From Epiperipatus broadwayi (Eukaryota; Onychophora; Udeonychophora; Euonychophora; Peripatidae), in assembly GCA_028023455.1 (NCBI GenBank), contig JAQFVV010012422.1:10661806-10725805 (forward strand): 64,000 nucleotides of DNA, written 5' to 3'. Under the pieces are notes generated by a model that was not told where the DNA came from, searched no databases, and saw only the letters and a list, made by a program, of their open reading frames with translations. How positions within the stretch are numbered: the stretch's first letter is position 1; the number at the start of each line of letters is the position of its first letter. The position numbers and the translations under genes are program-made. Below are positions 47,801-61,930 of the stretch, piece after piece.

Positions 47801-48745
47801 AATAAAATTTATCAGTCTTTGATTTATGTAAATGTGCGCAAAACAAACTATGAACCACATAGTAATTACTGTCAAATCTATATATACCGTACAATTGAAT
47901 GACTTAGTAAAACCAGTAGTGATTTTTATCTCTTAATTGGAATCTACAAGTTCAGTCGTGATGTTCTATTAAGTTAAGCTATCAAAAAATAAACCATATG
48001 CTAAATAAAGAATTATTATGAACACATTTTTAATTTTAGTATACATTTTAAATTTGAAGGCGATGTTCTTAGTAAAGTTATTTTTCCAAATTTGATTATT
48101 TTCTTCTATTATCTGGCAACTAATGATTATTCAAGCTTACAATATAATGCTAGAATAGAAAACCATTTATCTCCTTTTCAGATTTTTTGAATAAGCAATA
48201 TGCATTTGTTTTGATTAATGAATAAATGACCAAAAATACTTTGCATACTCTCATCTTTTTCAGGTGTCTAATTTGTATGTTCAAAGAATGACTAATGGAA
48301 TGGAAGTTTAAGCGAATCTAAAAAGTATACATACAAAAAAAGATGGGTAAAGTTGGATTAATATCATGTGGTTATATTAATAAAAAACATATTAATCTTA
48401 AGAGTTTAAAATTATATTTGATCTACAAATGATGGGATAATCTAATCTGTAGTCAAATTAATGATTGGCAATAATTATTTATCTCATGGATTTTGATAAA
48501 AGTATAAATGCACGAGATTTGATACTTGCATAATAAATTGTTTTTCTCTTCACCAATAAAAATTGTAATTATACATATGCGATTTTTTTGCATGCATTAG
48601 TGAAGCTGTAATTATACTATAATGTTTAATATGTATAATTATAATAAATTATAGTAAATTCATATGTATATTAATAATAGATAAATAAATTGAATACTAT
48701 ACATATAGATAATGGATATTTTATATTACCTTTTTTTTTTTTTAG
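44851..48745. other. AT-rich non-coding DNA
   Basis: No gene is supported. A SINE-like scrap (TGATGAGTGATTCCTATGAAATG) lies near 45,751, and a short hairpin (CCAGACTGGA...TCCAGTCTG) lies at 46,261-46,300. A minus-strand frame at 47,292-47,098 has a conserved-looking SSYKDLLYAGVGGDLLSTIV stretch, but I cannot assign it. Confidence 0.45.
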
Positions 48746-48999
48746 AATGTGCAAAAGTTAACAATGTAGATGTTGTGAAATGTTCAGACTTTATATCTAC
48801 TATTAACAGTTTGAGAAATGATATTACTTCTTCCAACCAGCAATCTCAGCAATATGTAAATCATGTATTAAAGGAAATTAAAGAGCAACTGAGCAAACTT
48901 AATCAAATTGTTATATCGTTGTCAAGAAGTGACTTATATGAAACTACATTAACTACTCCAAATGGGATAACAATAGAAGATGAATTGAAAAAACGTTAA
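48746..48999 (+). CDS. 3'-terminal coding exon of a small secreted, helix-rich protein
   Basis: A strong acceptor (CC, then 13 T, then AG at 48,744-48,745) precedes 254 bp open to TAA. The exon begins in phase 1 (two bases complete a split codon), matching the phase-1 donor of the signal-peptide exon at 22,837. It encodes 83 residues: two cysteines near the start (CAKVNNVDVVKC), then a polar, probably amphipathic helical stretch with heptad-like leucine/isoleucine/valine spacing (VLKEIKEQLSKLNQIVISLS), ending in DELKKR. Two AATAAA signals follow (49,010 and 49,024). The product with the first exon would be about 112 residues. I do not recognise the family. Unseen middle exons are possible. 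Confidence 0.55.
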
Positions 49000-49009
49000 A
49001 AAAATCTGT

Positions 49010-49029
49010 AATAAAGTTCTTTAAATAAA
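49010..49029 (+). terminator. two polyadenylation signals
   Basis: AATAAA at 49,010-49,015 and again at 49,024-49,029, 11 and 25 bases after the stop codon of the terminal exon. Confidence 0.6.
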
Positions 49030-49339
49030 GATTGGTTTTTATTGAAAGAGATTATATTGGCTTTCATACTCATTAAATTAGTATCACACAAAAAATTCGG
49101 ACATTCTAGATAAAGTATATACAAATATTAAAAGAATATTTAAATGAATCATTTAAATACCAAAATATCTTCAACCTTGCTTTTATTATTCTTTCATGTT
49201 TTGAGTAATTTTGTAGACTTTTAATCTAAAACATTATATAACTATACATTTATTTATATTATATAATTTTGCATTATATTTTTATTATAAATATTTGGTT
49301 AATTATACACCTGTAAGTAATAAAGAGAACTCTGTTTAA

Positions 49340-50620
49340 TCCAGTCCCATTTTTATATCTATTTCAGACTTGCTTTTTTGCAGTATACTTTCCTTTCGAT
49401 CTGTTATTCAATCATATTTCTCTTGGTACTTCAGTGTAATCTGAAGTCTCTATTGCTTTTCTATTAAGTGTCCAAATCTCAAATCATATGTAAGCACTGG
49501 TAAACATGTTTCAGTTTGATATTCAAAGTTTAATTCTATGATTAACTTCCTTCATTTCCTCGTGTATTATATAATCTGACCAAGATATAGTTATCAACTA
49601 TTTTTAATTCATCAATTTTTATTTTCTCCTTATATGAAAACCATTAAACTTTACTGTTTTTAGTATTTAATCCAATGTTTGTTTTCATCAAATAGCTCTT
49701 GTAACATTTAAATCTAAAATATTATTTGCAAAAAATAACCATATGTGCAAAATCTAGACAATGTAAACAATCTATTTATTTGCTCCTTTTTCATTTTAAT
49801 CCACAAAATATTTTCTATGTTCTGTAAATATACTGAATCATTCCATCATACATCTTATCGAAGTTAATCTTAGGATCACTATGTAGTCTAAACAATGCTA
49901 CTGTATTTTGATCTTCAGAATTTGGCAATATTCTGAATATATCTTGATGCTCCAAAATTTTCATAACAAAAATGCTTACAGAATCAAATACCTTTTCATA
50001 TTTACAAATTCAAAGTTTAATGGCAATTCACACTTAGTTAATCCTTTCTATAATCTTTTTAATACTTAAGACATGATCTAATATAATTACTCTGGAATCC
50101 AGCTTGTTTTTTTTGTGAGTGAATTGAATAATCTTATATAAAATTGATAGTTCTATAAACTCAAATATTTTCTTTTTCATAAATACCAATATTATTATTG
50201 TATATTTCCATAAATATTTTCTTTTTCATAAATACCAATATTATTATTGTATATTTCCAATCATAAATACTTTATTAGAAATAATTTCATCAATTCCATA
50301 AGTCTTTCTATTCTTCATTGAGTTAATCGTATGTTTCCATTTGACTTTTCAAAAAATGTAGCAATTGTTTTCTTGTTGCTGAAATAATTTTAGCTTCCAA
50401 TATCTAAAAGTTGTTTAACTTTTATTTTAAATAGTTTTTCTTCCTAATTTAGTTACATATCCTTATATCTTCACAGAATTTCAGATGTTAAATTCTAAAT
50501 AGAATTTTAAACATTGTTTTTTTCTTCAAATCTTGCCATGTCTCAGTTGAAAATTGAACAATAAATGTTTTTTTTTGTATCCTGGAGCTATTTCTGTAAT
50601 TAACTTTACTTGAACTTGTA
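49340..50620 (-). pseudogene. decayed RTE LINE copy
   Basis: Its reverse complement follows the intact RTE ORF through the middle and C-terminal parts: GAATTGCCATTAA, TATTTGATTCTGTAA, ATTTTGTGGATTAAAATG, TATCTTGGTCAGATTA, GTTAATCATAGAATTAAACTT and GAGATTTGGACACTTAATAGA, in order. Many stops and deletions. It contains a 48-bp direct duplication (about 50,165-50,268), each copy holding TTTTCATAAATACCAATATT. Confidence 0.8.
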
Positions 50621-50739
50621 TCAAATCCAAGCTACTGATAAAATGTTCGTATTTTAACAAAATTTGTATATGCATACTAAAAAACATTTTTTTATAAATC
50701 CAACTAAATTTGTTAATATATTTATCTTGAAATAAAGGT

Positions 50740-51150
50740 GGTGAGGGTTCATAAATTGAGTGATTAAATTAATTAATTTAGACTCCCTACTTTCATTTCA
50801 AATTAAATATATCAACCTAAATTATAGTCAAAGAAAGATTTTTTTATTTTTAATGATTTATTCATCCAATTAAATAGAAGTGCTTTTAACACAATATTTT
50901 TATATATCATTTTGTACATTTTTAGTATTCAACAACAGACTTTTTGTAATAATTCATACTCAAGTTTATAAAAGAATGTAAAAAATTTTGGTGTATTTCT
51001 AATTGTTGAAATGAAATTTGTGCTTGCATTAAAAATCATTTAAAATGGAAGGTGTTTTTAAAAATATATACTACTATTTAATAGGCATCACTGGAAAACT
51101 TAAGAAATCTATATCAAGCATTTTGAAATTCAGCCAGATAACATGGTTAA
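50740..51150 (+). repeat. dispersed repeat R2, copy 2
   Basis: It matches 10,140-10,920 without the hairpin insertion found there, so it shows the uninterrupted state. Shared blocks include CAACAGACTTTTTGTAA and TCAAGCATTTTGAAATTCA-type sequence. Confidence 0.55.
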
Positions 51151-54100
51151 ACAAGACCCCCCCCCCCCCAAAAAAAAAAGACATTTCAGTATCACAATGC
51201 ACTGTCATCGATATATAACACCTGTATAAAATTAGAAGGAAATTCATTCAATAACAGTAGGTTAAAAATTGGTTACAAGATCTGACTTGACCAAACAAAC
51301 GAGAGAAGTGTTTAACAAGTTGAAAAAAATTATTATTAAAAATGATTTGACATTTATTTTTTTTACTTGGCAGCCTGCCATAATGTCAAATATCCTATCT
51401 AAAATATAAACAAGTTTTTATTAAATTTCTTAAATTAATTGTGTAATTTGTCAAAAACAAACTTGACTATTAATTAGAAAGACTTAATTTCTTAACCACA
51501 CAACTGACATCAGATGGTAATACTATCACTTCTGATAATGGCTATTAAAGCTAAATATATTGCCTTCACTCATATTAATTCTTTAAAATATCTCTGTACA
51601 TCAAGGCTTTGAATTCAAAATAATCTATCATATAATTCTAAATATTAATGACTTGTTATAAATTAAATGCAGTGATCTTTGATTCTTTTTATGAAATGAT
51701 ACATATCAAAAATTAAGCATAATAGTTCTACATTGTTGTTCAGAAAAAGATAACACATTGAAAATTTCTCATTTTGTCATCTCACCCATCAAAACCAAAT
51801 AGTGCCACTACCTATTAAAATAATTTTTCAATTAAAAAGCCAAAATATGATTTAGTAACCATATTTGTCATGGGTAGTTATGTAGCATAAAAAATAATCA
51901 TGAAAAAAAATAGAGATGCATCTTTGTTTTTGAGATTAACTATTAAATAGAATAACTTTTAACTTAATGAAATTTTCCAATGGTCTGAACTTTTGAAGAT
52001 ATGGATATAACTTATTTTTTAACAGTACACTGATTCGTTAAAACATCATTTTTTAAAGTATGACTTGTTAAATTTGCAGGCTATTTTATTAATAATAATC
52101 CAAGTGTCATTTTAACCAAATTATCCGAAAACTAATTTTTTTTTCTTCAAATCTAAATAAAAACTTATTGTACATAAGACATTATTCTTTCGAGTTTTTT
52201 GATTTTACAATCATGGATCATTTACATGAATTTAAATGTTCATAATTTCTTAACATAGAATTAAAAAAAATTTTTTTCTCCCCACTTTGTGGAAGCAATT
52301 ACCTATATATAGATATGGTTGATTCATTCTATTCTTTGTTCAACATTTAGTGCTAATTATCCATAAACTGAGGGAAACTAGTTTTCTACTCTTAATTATA
52401 TATACATTAAGTTATGCTAATTTCATGTTTGCACTTATTAAATTCTATTTAATTATTGGGGAAAAAAAACACAATCATTAAAAGATTCTATCTCCATTCT
52501 TTTTATAATTTATCTAATAATTATTAAATGCCATATTTCAGCTGACTGATCCACATTATATCCAAACCTAAATAAAGTTATTTATGTATTTTTATTCTTC
52601 AAACTATATCAATTAAATTTTTTCAATTTTATTATTTTTAATAGCTTTTATTTAACTTAGAATTCTATAGGATAAATTTTGTTGGTAATAGGTTTTAAAC
52701 TTCTATTAAATGACTTTCTTTAAAATTTTGAACATATGATAGAAATTGATAGCAATGCAATAAGATAATGAAATATTTCAGTGGAGGACCTCTTTGTTTG
52801 TTTACTACATAGATGTAAGTGGGCCAAATTTTAAAATATCAGATTTCTAAGTTTCTAGTGATGCATAAGCAGATAACATATTTTTTTTTTTAAAAAAAAA
52901 AAACAATTACTGTAAACTCAAAAAGAAATAAAAACAAATCTTAATTTCTCAATAGGGGAAAATTTTTTTTTAACTATGTTTCATTTTTAAAATTGTTTCA
53001 TAAACAAAATATTGGAATCAATTTTTAATGCCCAAACATTCTCTTTCAAATATAAATGACAGTAACACTAATTTTATTTTAATTGAAATAATAAATAAAA
53101 AATCTCAATATTAAGTTAAAAATAATATAACAATTTTATTTACTATGCACTAACCCTCCTCCCCTCATTGTTTTCTTCAACTACAATTGGTTTTTATATT
53201 AAACTTAAAATAAAAGCATAGAATGTCCAAAAATTAATTAGTTTCTGAACACTTCACACATATTATTTCAAGTTAAATTTTAAATCCTAATCATTGTTGA
53301 AGAAAACAATTATTCTTTGGTTTCTGGTGAATAGTAAATAAAAGCATTTATTATATATATTATTTATAATATAGTAACTTTATGAAATATATTAATTTAT
53401 CTTTAGAATCATGTAAACTGAAGTTATAAAAATTGCAACTTTACAAAATTCATAAGAATTCAATATGGTGCCTCTGACAATCAATTAGACATTTATGTCA
53501 AACAAGGAAGCCACTGCTTCCAAATATGATTACAAATATGTTCAATACATAATAAAACATTCTAAATCTTGGATAAAACTTATGCAATGGACTATAATTA
53601 TTTATATGTATTTAGAAAGATTAAACTTAAACAATCAATTTATGATTTTATCAGTTAATAATGCCCAGTCTGTAAATGAAATCATACAGTTGGCAATAAT
53701 AATTTAATGAAGACATATTTAAAATTAAGTATTCTATTAAGTCTTACAAATTTTGCATTAATAGCAATGTATATACAGAATCGTTTCTAATTATGTAAAT
53801 ATGAAATTTAAAAAAAAAAACAAATTTTGTTTTAAATAAAATTTTTAATTTATTTTAATACAGTAAAGAAAATATAACTATTTTGTAACCAGTCACTGAA
53901 CAAAACTATATTTATCACAATATTTATTAACTTTGTGCAATTTGTAAAAAAAAAAAAAAATTGAAAGATATGTATAAATGTAAACAGATTGATATATTGC
54001 TGAAAAGCTCATTTAATTTAAAAGCAATATTGCTATAGTGAAGTCATTAAATGAGACCGATTATTGTGAGATGTTACTATACTTAATCCAGATTAAAGAT

Positions 54101-55738
54101 GTTACTCATAATATTGATATTTCTATTTTACATTTCAACATATACTATATTATTTTGCAAAGCTGAGATCCCTAACATTAAATTCACATACATAGCCATA
54201 AATTGCAATGCAGACAAGTATACAAAATAAAATTAGACAGTTAACTATTTCAATTTTTAAAAAATATGCCTAAAATTCAGATGGGTGTGGTAAAAACAAC
54301 TATAGTTTCTTCAGATTATCCGACAAATCATTCTTGCAATAATATTTCATCTGCTTTGAAGGATACATGCAGTAATCTATCTAATATTAAAAAAAGTTAC
54401 TCTGGTGAGCAAATTCTAAATGATTCCATTGGTAATAATGTACTAACTCAAATATTGATTGTAGTATGTATTCTTCTACATAATAAAAGATGTTTAGTAT
54501 TATAATTCCTAAATAAAAATTTTAAATGTAAATTATAAAGACTTTTCTCCTAGAAGACTAATGTTAGAACAATTATCAATTCAAGTGTACTTGATTGATT
54601 TAACAATCTATGGTATATTTTTTTTGACTCTATCTCAAGTTCAGCTTTTAATATACATACATATATATATATATAAACTATTGGAATAATAATCCCCATT
54701 AAGTATTCTGGACATCCATTTTATTAGAAATGCTTTCATCTTGTTAACATTTGAAGACATTATAAACATTGTATACTATATTTAAGTAATGGGTTTTTTT
54801 TTTTTCAAGTTTAAACTTGCCTACAACACATATAAAAAGGCCATACTTAGCCTAATTTTGATATTTCTCTATCATTTATTAAATCAATACAAAGAAACAA
54901 ACTTTCTGTTCTTTTAACTAGTCAGCCAGGATAATTTTGCAGCAAGGATAAACAAAAATCAAACCCTTTAACCTAACATACCAATGACTAAATGGGTCAA
55001 AATATCTTTATTACTGTGGTATCCTTATGTTCTTGCCAATAATAATGAAACTGCTGACAAACAATGTACCAGTGAAGCCTTTTAGAGTATGTAAAGAGAA
55101 ATTACATTTTTAAAGGGGATATGAAAGAAATCAAATATCAGATATTGTACTGGCTTCAATCAATCCTGGCAAAAGTACAAGCTAGCTGATTATTTAATTA
55201 TCCTGTCCACTCTAATTTCTTTAACTAGTCTAAATTTTTATAAAAGAATAGTCTCAACTAATATTTGATATTAAAAATATTACAGTCAACATCTGACACA
55301 GGATGGTCACACTATATGACACTGAGTAAACATTTATTTCTCTGGTTGCTAAAACTCAATTAATTAGTTCTTAAATTCTCAATGGTATCAAAACAATTCA
55401 TATTGCATTACTTGTATAACTAGTAATATTTTTAAGTTAGCCAAACTAAATTCACAAACTACAGAGTTGTTGAAACAAAGTTAGTCTTAGTTTTTCAGAG
55501 AGGGATTAACTAAAAAAACGTTATTAGGTCAACTCTACTGGTGTAAATGTTATTTGCTATTTATCAAGAGTCCTGGCCTTATGATTGTAGCACTCCCATC
55601 TGGTATTTCTTGGTTATTCAAACTTTTACAATAACTGAGAGGTTTTTAAAATAGGTTGCTTCAAATAACATAGTTACTAGACTTTGTGATTTTAGATAAT
55701 AAAATAAGCACTATAGTTATCATGGTTTTGCCAGTTAA
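51151..55738. other. AT-rich non-coding DNA
   Basis: Homopolymers (C then A run at 51,158-51,179; A and T runs near 52,880) and AT microsatellite (54,658-54,676). One weak exon candidate is listed at 54,281-54,505. Nothing else was recognised. Confidence 0.5.
54281..54505 (+). CDS. weak candidate terminal exon
   Basis: An acceptor-like ATTCAG at 54,275-54,280 precedes a 74-codon frame with asparagine/serine-rich sequence including SNLSNIKKSYSGE. It ends in a hydrophobic tail (VLTQILIVVCILL) before TAA, with AATAAA at 54,512. The hydrophobic C-terminus would suit a membrane or GPI signal. No homology recognised; it may be chance in AT-rich DNA. Confidence 0.2.
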   Translation: MGVVKTTIVSSDYPTNHSCNNISSALKDTCSNLSNIKKSYSGEQILNDSIGNNVLTQILIVVCILLHNKRCLVL

Positions 55739-56000
55739 TTGTCAAAAAAAAGGATTGGCAGAAAAGGTACAATTTATATAGCATTTATTGATTCAAACAA
55801 GTTATTTGACTCAAAAAGGTTAATGACAATACTTAAATTTAATTGGCTGTCCATCATACATCTGATACACGATGGAATAAAATTCATTACAGCTGGTGGA
55901 AAATTTGACATGAAAATTGATTATAAGGATGTTTGCAACATCCAACTTTGTTTATAATTTTCACAACAATAATCTTTGAAACATTTTATAAGTGACTTCA
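55739..56000 (+). pseudogene. LINE reverse-transcriptase fragment
   Basis: The translation contains TIYIAFIDSNKLFDSKR (the A-F-x-D-x-x-K-x-F-D block), HLIHDGIKF, and in another frame TLFIIFTTIIFE (compare A-P-T-L-F-x-I-F). This is the family of the remnant at 41,940-44,850 rather than RTE. It ends where the large palindrome begins. Confidence 0.6.
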
Positions 56001-58099
56001 TAAAACTGGTATTGATTAGAATTCAACTCCCCCTTTTTATTGAAGGAAAATGAGACCAAGGCACTCTATCTTTGTAACATAAAGCATTAACAATATTTTA
56101 AAAAATATGATGGCAAGATCACAAAAATGATTTGTTATTCATTGCTGACAAGATACTACAATCTACTACTGTTGTAACATTATCAGACTGACATTTGGAC
56201 AAATTAACACTAACAGACGTATTAAAAAAAATATTTTAAGTTAAATTTGGTTAGACTTTTCATGAGAGAAATAAACTGTTTATATTGTAAAGACTATTAA
56301 TTGCTTTTATTATAAAGATATGACTGAGAATAAATAAAATAGAACTATTAAATAAGATATTATTTAAAAAAAAAAAAACATCAAATAAGAATCCAGCATA
56401 TGGTTCAAATTGCAAATTCACTTGCTTACAAGAAACTGTTAATGAAATACACTAAATAATCTTCAAAAGCATAAGAATTATGTTCATATCATTATTTTAA
56501 AAAATACTTATTCCTGATGGGTGTAAATAAACTTAGGATATAATGGTATAATAAACACAAGTACTGAACAGTGAATATATGGAACCATATATGATTGGAT
56601 AACCATTTTTTCTGACAAATGAAAATATTTGCATTGTGATTTCTAAATTTATAAACCAAAGTGCTTATCCTAATTCATGTTGTAGCTTGTAGACTGAACT
56701 CACCACCAGAGCAAACTTTTCCAGAAATTTAGATTTCAAAGTAAGTTTTTACTTATACAATGAAATCAATTGGTTTTAAAAACATAAAAACCGTACATGT
56801 CTCTCATAGTTTTTTCAATCAATTTAAATTTAGGATTTGTTTAGATTGCTTAGTGAAAATTTCAATCAATATATTTTAACATCTTTCAGAGGACAAAATA
56901 TGGTTTAAATCTCATATAATTCTAACCTGTTCTATTTGTCAACACAGGCAATTAGTCACATTCATAGGTAGCTCTGAATAAGGATTTAAAAAACTGGGGA
57001 ATATGTGAACTTGATGAGAATGGGAATTCCATTTCACAACAATTAGAAGATATATATATAAATAAGATGCTATAAGATTAGGACACTCATATAAATAAAA
57101 ATATTGAAATTAGTGTATAGTATATAACAAAAGTGTAAATTATTACAAAAGCTGTAAGTTTAGTTGGCTATCACATAAATGAAAATAAATTATTCTACCA
57201 TGTCTGTGCAAAATATAGAGTATAATTGTTATATCAAGAAAATAAAATAATGAAGTAAATATAATTGATAAGGATTTGGGGTTCAAGAAAAATGAATCAA
57301 CTGAAATGGGTATGACTTTAAAGGTTGTTTTATGTATATATTTAATAATGTAAAACATCTATTTAAGTTTATGATGTGGCTCTAAATATCAACACAAAAA
57401 TAAACTGTTAAAGAGGTTGAAGATTAATACAGATATTTATGGCCATAACTTGCCTAATTACTTCAACCTGGCTGCACCAAAGAATTGTAAATAAATGTGT
57501 TCAGTATGATTTATAAATACAATTATAAAACTATACCATAAAAGTTTAAAAAATGAACACTGGCAAAATATTAGAAATAAAAATTATTACATCATAAAAT
57601 TCAAATATAGTATTTTATTTTTGAATGACTAAAAAGTCTTTTAAAATAAATACTATATATTGATTTAAAAAGACAAAATTAGGTTTACAAATTGTAAAAG
57701 GAGATCCAAAAGTTGCAATACATAGGGAAAATTTAAACTATTATGTATCTTCACAAAATATTCTGTCTTGGCCACCTATTGCTACGTAATCTTTGACTCA
57801 AGGCTATCGCACTCAATCCATGTTCATAATCTTTTCCTTGTATACCAGTTTTTAAGTAGCTCTATAAGCTACGAGACCACTTCATGGCCCTGTGGTAACC
57901 AAACCACGAATGTGAGAAGAGTTGATCTAACCACTGCCACATATTAATAGCATAATGAGATGGTGCCTGTCATACAGAAAGTAAAATGAAACTCCATTGT
58001 TTACTATGGATGACGTTATTCCATATCATGTTTAAATAAAGATCGCCAATAACATGTGTCAAAAAAAAAAAAAGGCCCAACATTTTTTTGCCCTTTACT

Positions 58100-58530
58100 C
58101 ACACCACGACTTTTCTAATACCCAGTTTAGATTGACGTTATTCCAGTATCATAGGTTTTGGCGATTGACTTCATTAACGTAAAAAATTGACCTTACCACT
58201 AAGGAGGATCTCGGTTTTGAAGTTTATATCTTCGCCCATTCACAAAATTCAAGTTTCTTATCCAGATCATAAAGTGTGTAACATTTGCATTTTGTATGTA
58301 GGCCATTTTTTTAAAACGCACTGGATTGTAGGCCATTTTTTTAAAACCCATTGGATTCTCGATCTGCCGATAACATTCTCTGTAATCGTTCGCTGAATCG
58401 GCAACTTATATCTTCTTCAATGGATGTACGTTTCTCTGTCGATTCCTCAGATTTTTGGAACTTATCAATAAGTTTGACAACTGTGTCGTGAGTGATGTGT
58501 CTGCAATAATTCCAGTTAAAAATCAATTAC
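58100..58530 (-). pseudogene. Tc1/mariner-type transposase remnant, left arm
   Basis: Minus-strand translation has HDTVVKLIDKFQKSEESTEK and SIEEDI, resembling the helix-turn-helix of mariner-like transposases. Further on, KKLEFCEWAK and FYVNEVNRQNL-x-YWNN resemble the conserved F-C-x-W and (D-E-A-H-F)-x-x-x-G-Y-V-N-R-Q-N-C-R-x-W region of DDE transposases. Stops and frameshifts are frequent. It points away from the palindrome centre. Confidence 0.55.
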
Positions 58531-60005
58531 AACCTTGTGACAATTCCCCGAACCAGCCATGAGGATTATTTCAAGTGTTTTCTTTTGACAGTGGCATTCT
58601 TTTATGGTATCTGAAAGTATAAAAAAAATATTAGAAATATGTTTAATTTTTCCTACGTATGACTTTTGGAACATCCTGTATTTATTTTGCAATAGAAATA
58701 TCAGAACATCGATATGTTCGCTAATTTCGCATATAAATATTTATATACATATATTCAAAATTTCATAATTATATTTAAATTTAGAAATAAATTCTGAAGT
58801 GATAATAATCAAATAAAAAAAAAAAAACACGAAATTTCATTTTCAAACCCAAAATAACAATTATTATAGATTCCAATTAAAATAACTGATGGCATTAAAG
58901 TCGATTTACCACAGTATACGTAGAATCGGATCGACAATTAAGTTGCTAATATTCAGCGAGTCCTCGTTCTTCTCTTATATTTCCGAATAGAAGTCTTAAA
59001 TGATACAATGAAAAGTTTAAGCAAATAAAAATTAGAAACTGTGAAGAATAAATCCTAGAAACGCCCGTTCGCCATTTTTAATTTATTCAAATCTTCAGTC
59101 ATTGGACCTTTTGACAAGAAAGTGGTTACGTCACGCATAATATAAATTTCCTATTTTGCCTTTTAAAAAAAAAAAAACCCGATGAAAAATGCAATTCACT
59201 TTAGCATTTAATAAAAAATTATATTGCTTTATAGTTAATTTCATAAATTACTATGGCATTTATTTATTTTAAGTACTTTCATTTTATAATTTAAGAAATT
59301 AAATATATTGTATACAACGTCACCACAAATGACGAACATGAAAGAAAGGTTAGCCTATGAAAATCTGAAACTATAAAAACTCAGACGCTATACAATCCAG
59401 GAATAATTATATACGTTCATGTTTACAGGAAATTGCTTACTCGAGGGTGTGCTAAAACGGTCTACTAAATCCACAAATAGCGACCAAGGAAACTACTGGG
59501 TCGACAAGGAATTTGAACTTGAGGATGAACCTTTTTAAGAAGAACCTTTGACGTCATCAATATTTGTGTACTACTAATTAGGATATTCAATTTTATTTTT
59601 CTTATATTTAAAAATAATAAAAGTTACTAAAACATAATACACTGTATTTAATAGAGTTAGAAGTTACTAATAATCTAGACTTTTCATCATTTTAGTCACT
59701 AAAATACTACAAAAAACGAAAAAGTATAAAATGATGTCACAGGTTAAAGGTCAAATTTGTCCCTGCCAACATCATTGTGAACCCCGTAGGACATTGGCAT
59801 GTTACATGACGGGTGAGTGTTTTCTGAATATTATTTTGCTGATAAAATTTTCTGGGAGAACCACGAGTTCAGTGCTCGCAAATGTTAAAAAGAAAGAAAT
59901 TCAAAGCGTTGGCGAGCAGAGTGGTTGATTCCTCTGCAAGTAAAGGTTGTGCAAACCCGTGGGACGTTTATAGAACTTTTATAACAATAAGGCACGGGGT
60001 CCCCC

Positions 60006-60045
60006 AGGTCACGATAGCGAGGAACGTAGCTCGCTATCGTGACCT
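60006..60045. repeat. perfect hairpin at the palindrome centre
   Basis: AGGTCACGATAGCGA and TCGCTATCGTGACCT are exact 15-bp complements around the 10-base loop GGAACGTAGC. The region is much more GC-rich than the arms. Confidence 0.9.
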
Positions 60046-61519
60046 AGAAAATATGCTTGTTATGTTAAAAAGTTCTATAGGCGTCCCCCCCCCCTGCATA
60101 ATTGCGGAGGAGTCTGACCGCTCTTTCATGGCGCGCTGAATTTCTTTCTTTTTAACGTTTGCGAGCACTTGAACTCGATAGTTTATCAGAAAATTTTATC
60201 AACAAAATAATATTCAGAAACACTCACCCGTCATGTAACACGTGTCCTCACCGGGGTTCCTGTATTGGCGAGGAACAAATTTGACAGCACCCAGCCTGTG
60301 ACATCATTTTAGATTTTTTTGTAATTTGTTTTTTTAGTGACTAGGCTCTGATGAGGGTCTAGATTATTAGTAACTTCTAACTCTATTAAATACAGTGTAT
60401 TATATTTTAATAACACTTTTAATTATTTTTAAATATAAGAAAAATAAATTAATATCTCTAATTAATGAGTATCACAAATAGTGATCATGCTAAATTTTTA
60501 ACTTAAAAAATTTTAATCTCAAGTTCAAATTCCTTGTCGACCCAGTAAGTTTCCTGCCTATTTTAATGGATTTGAGTGATACCCATTTTCGCTGCACCCT
60601 CAATTTTGTAATTTCCTTATAAACATGAACGTATATAATTATTCACAGATTGTATAGCGTCACGGAGATTTTTATGAATTTCAAGGTATATGATGTAACC
60701 TCTTAAATTGTTTCGTCATTTATTGAGTGGCGTTGTATACAATATATTTAATTTCTTAAAATTATAAAGAGTAAGTACTTAAAATAAATGCATTAATAAT
60801 ATTTTATGAAATTAACTATAAGAAACAATATAATTTTTAATTGTGCTTTTAAAAGTAATTGCATTTTTTGTCAGTTTTTTTTTTAAAGGCAAAGAATAGG
60901 AAATTTATTATTATGCGTAACGTAACCACTTTCTTTGTCAAGATTCCCGTGACTGAAGATTTGATATAAATTAAGGTAATAATTAATAGGCATTTCTAAA
61001 GGATTTATTCTTCACGATTTCTAATTTTTATTTGCGTAAACTTTTTCCGTGTTATTTAAGACTTCTATTCGGAAATATAAGAGAAGAACGAAGACTCCTA
61101 TATTTTCGTCCATTCTACGTATACCGTGGTAAATCGATACTTTTAATGCCATCAGTTAATTTTGGTATTAATCTATAATAATTGACATTTTAGTTTTTAG
61201 TGAGGTTTTCGTGTTTTTTTTTTTTATTTGATTGTGCTCGCTGCGAATTTACATTTCACAAATTTAAATATAATTATGAATTTGAATTATTGTATATAAA
61301 TATTTATATGCGAAATTAGCGAACATATCGATATTCTGCTATTTCTATTGCAAAATACAAGATCTTTTAAAGTCATACGTAGAAGAAATTAAACATATTT
61401 CACAATATTTTTTTTATACTTTCGAGATACCCACTAGAAAAGAATGCCGCTATCAAAAGAAACACTTGAAATAGTACCATGGCAATTTCATAGATTATCC
61501 CTTGGAATTCTATGAGTGA

Positions 61520-61930
61520 TTTTTAACTGGAATATTCGCAGACACATCATCACATTTATTATCAAACATTGATAAGTTCCAAAATCTGAGAGATCGACAA
61601 GAAGAAACTGTATCGAAAAAAAATTGCCGATTCGGCGAGCAAATTACGAAAATGTTGTCGTGAAAATCAAAAATGTAATTTTAAAAAGAATGTTATAGCC
61701 CTGTTTTTTAAAAAGATGACACCCATACAGAAGATACCAAGTATTACACGCTATAAGATCTGGAATAAGAAGATAGCAGTTTTGTGAATGGGCAAGCAGA
61801 TATGGCTTCAAGAACAATCCTCCTTGAAATGTGGAGTCAATTTTGTCATCAATCAATCGCCAAAACCTATGACTCTGGAACAACGTCAATCTAAACTTCA
61901 GAGTATTAGAAAAGAGAATCATTAATGGTA
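61520..61930 (+). pseudogene. Tc1/mariner-type transposase remnant, right arm
   Basis: The mirror copy of the relic at 58,100-58,530: GATAAGTTCCAAAATCTGAG near 61,569, a GTGAATGGGC segment near 61,784, and the NRQNL...WNNVNLN region near 61,857-61,900 in plus orientation. It carries its own, different set of stops and indels, showing that the arms decayed independently. Confidence 0.5.

Noticed and set aside
53495-53707. A 70-codon plus-strand frame
   Set aside because: There are no splice signals, motif or compositional difference from the surrounding AT-rich DNA.
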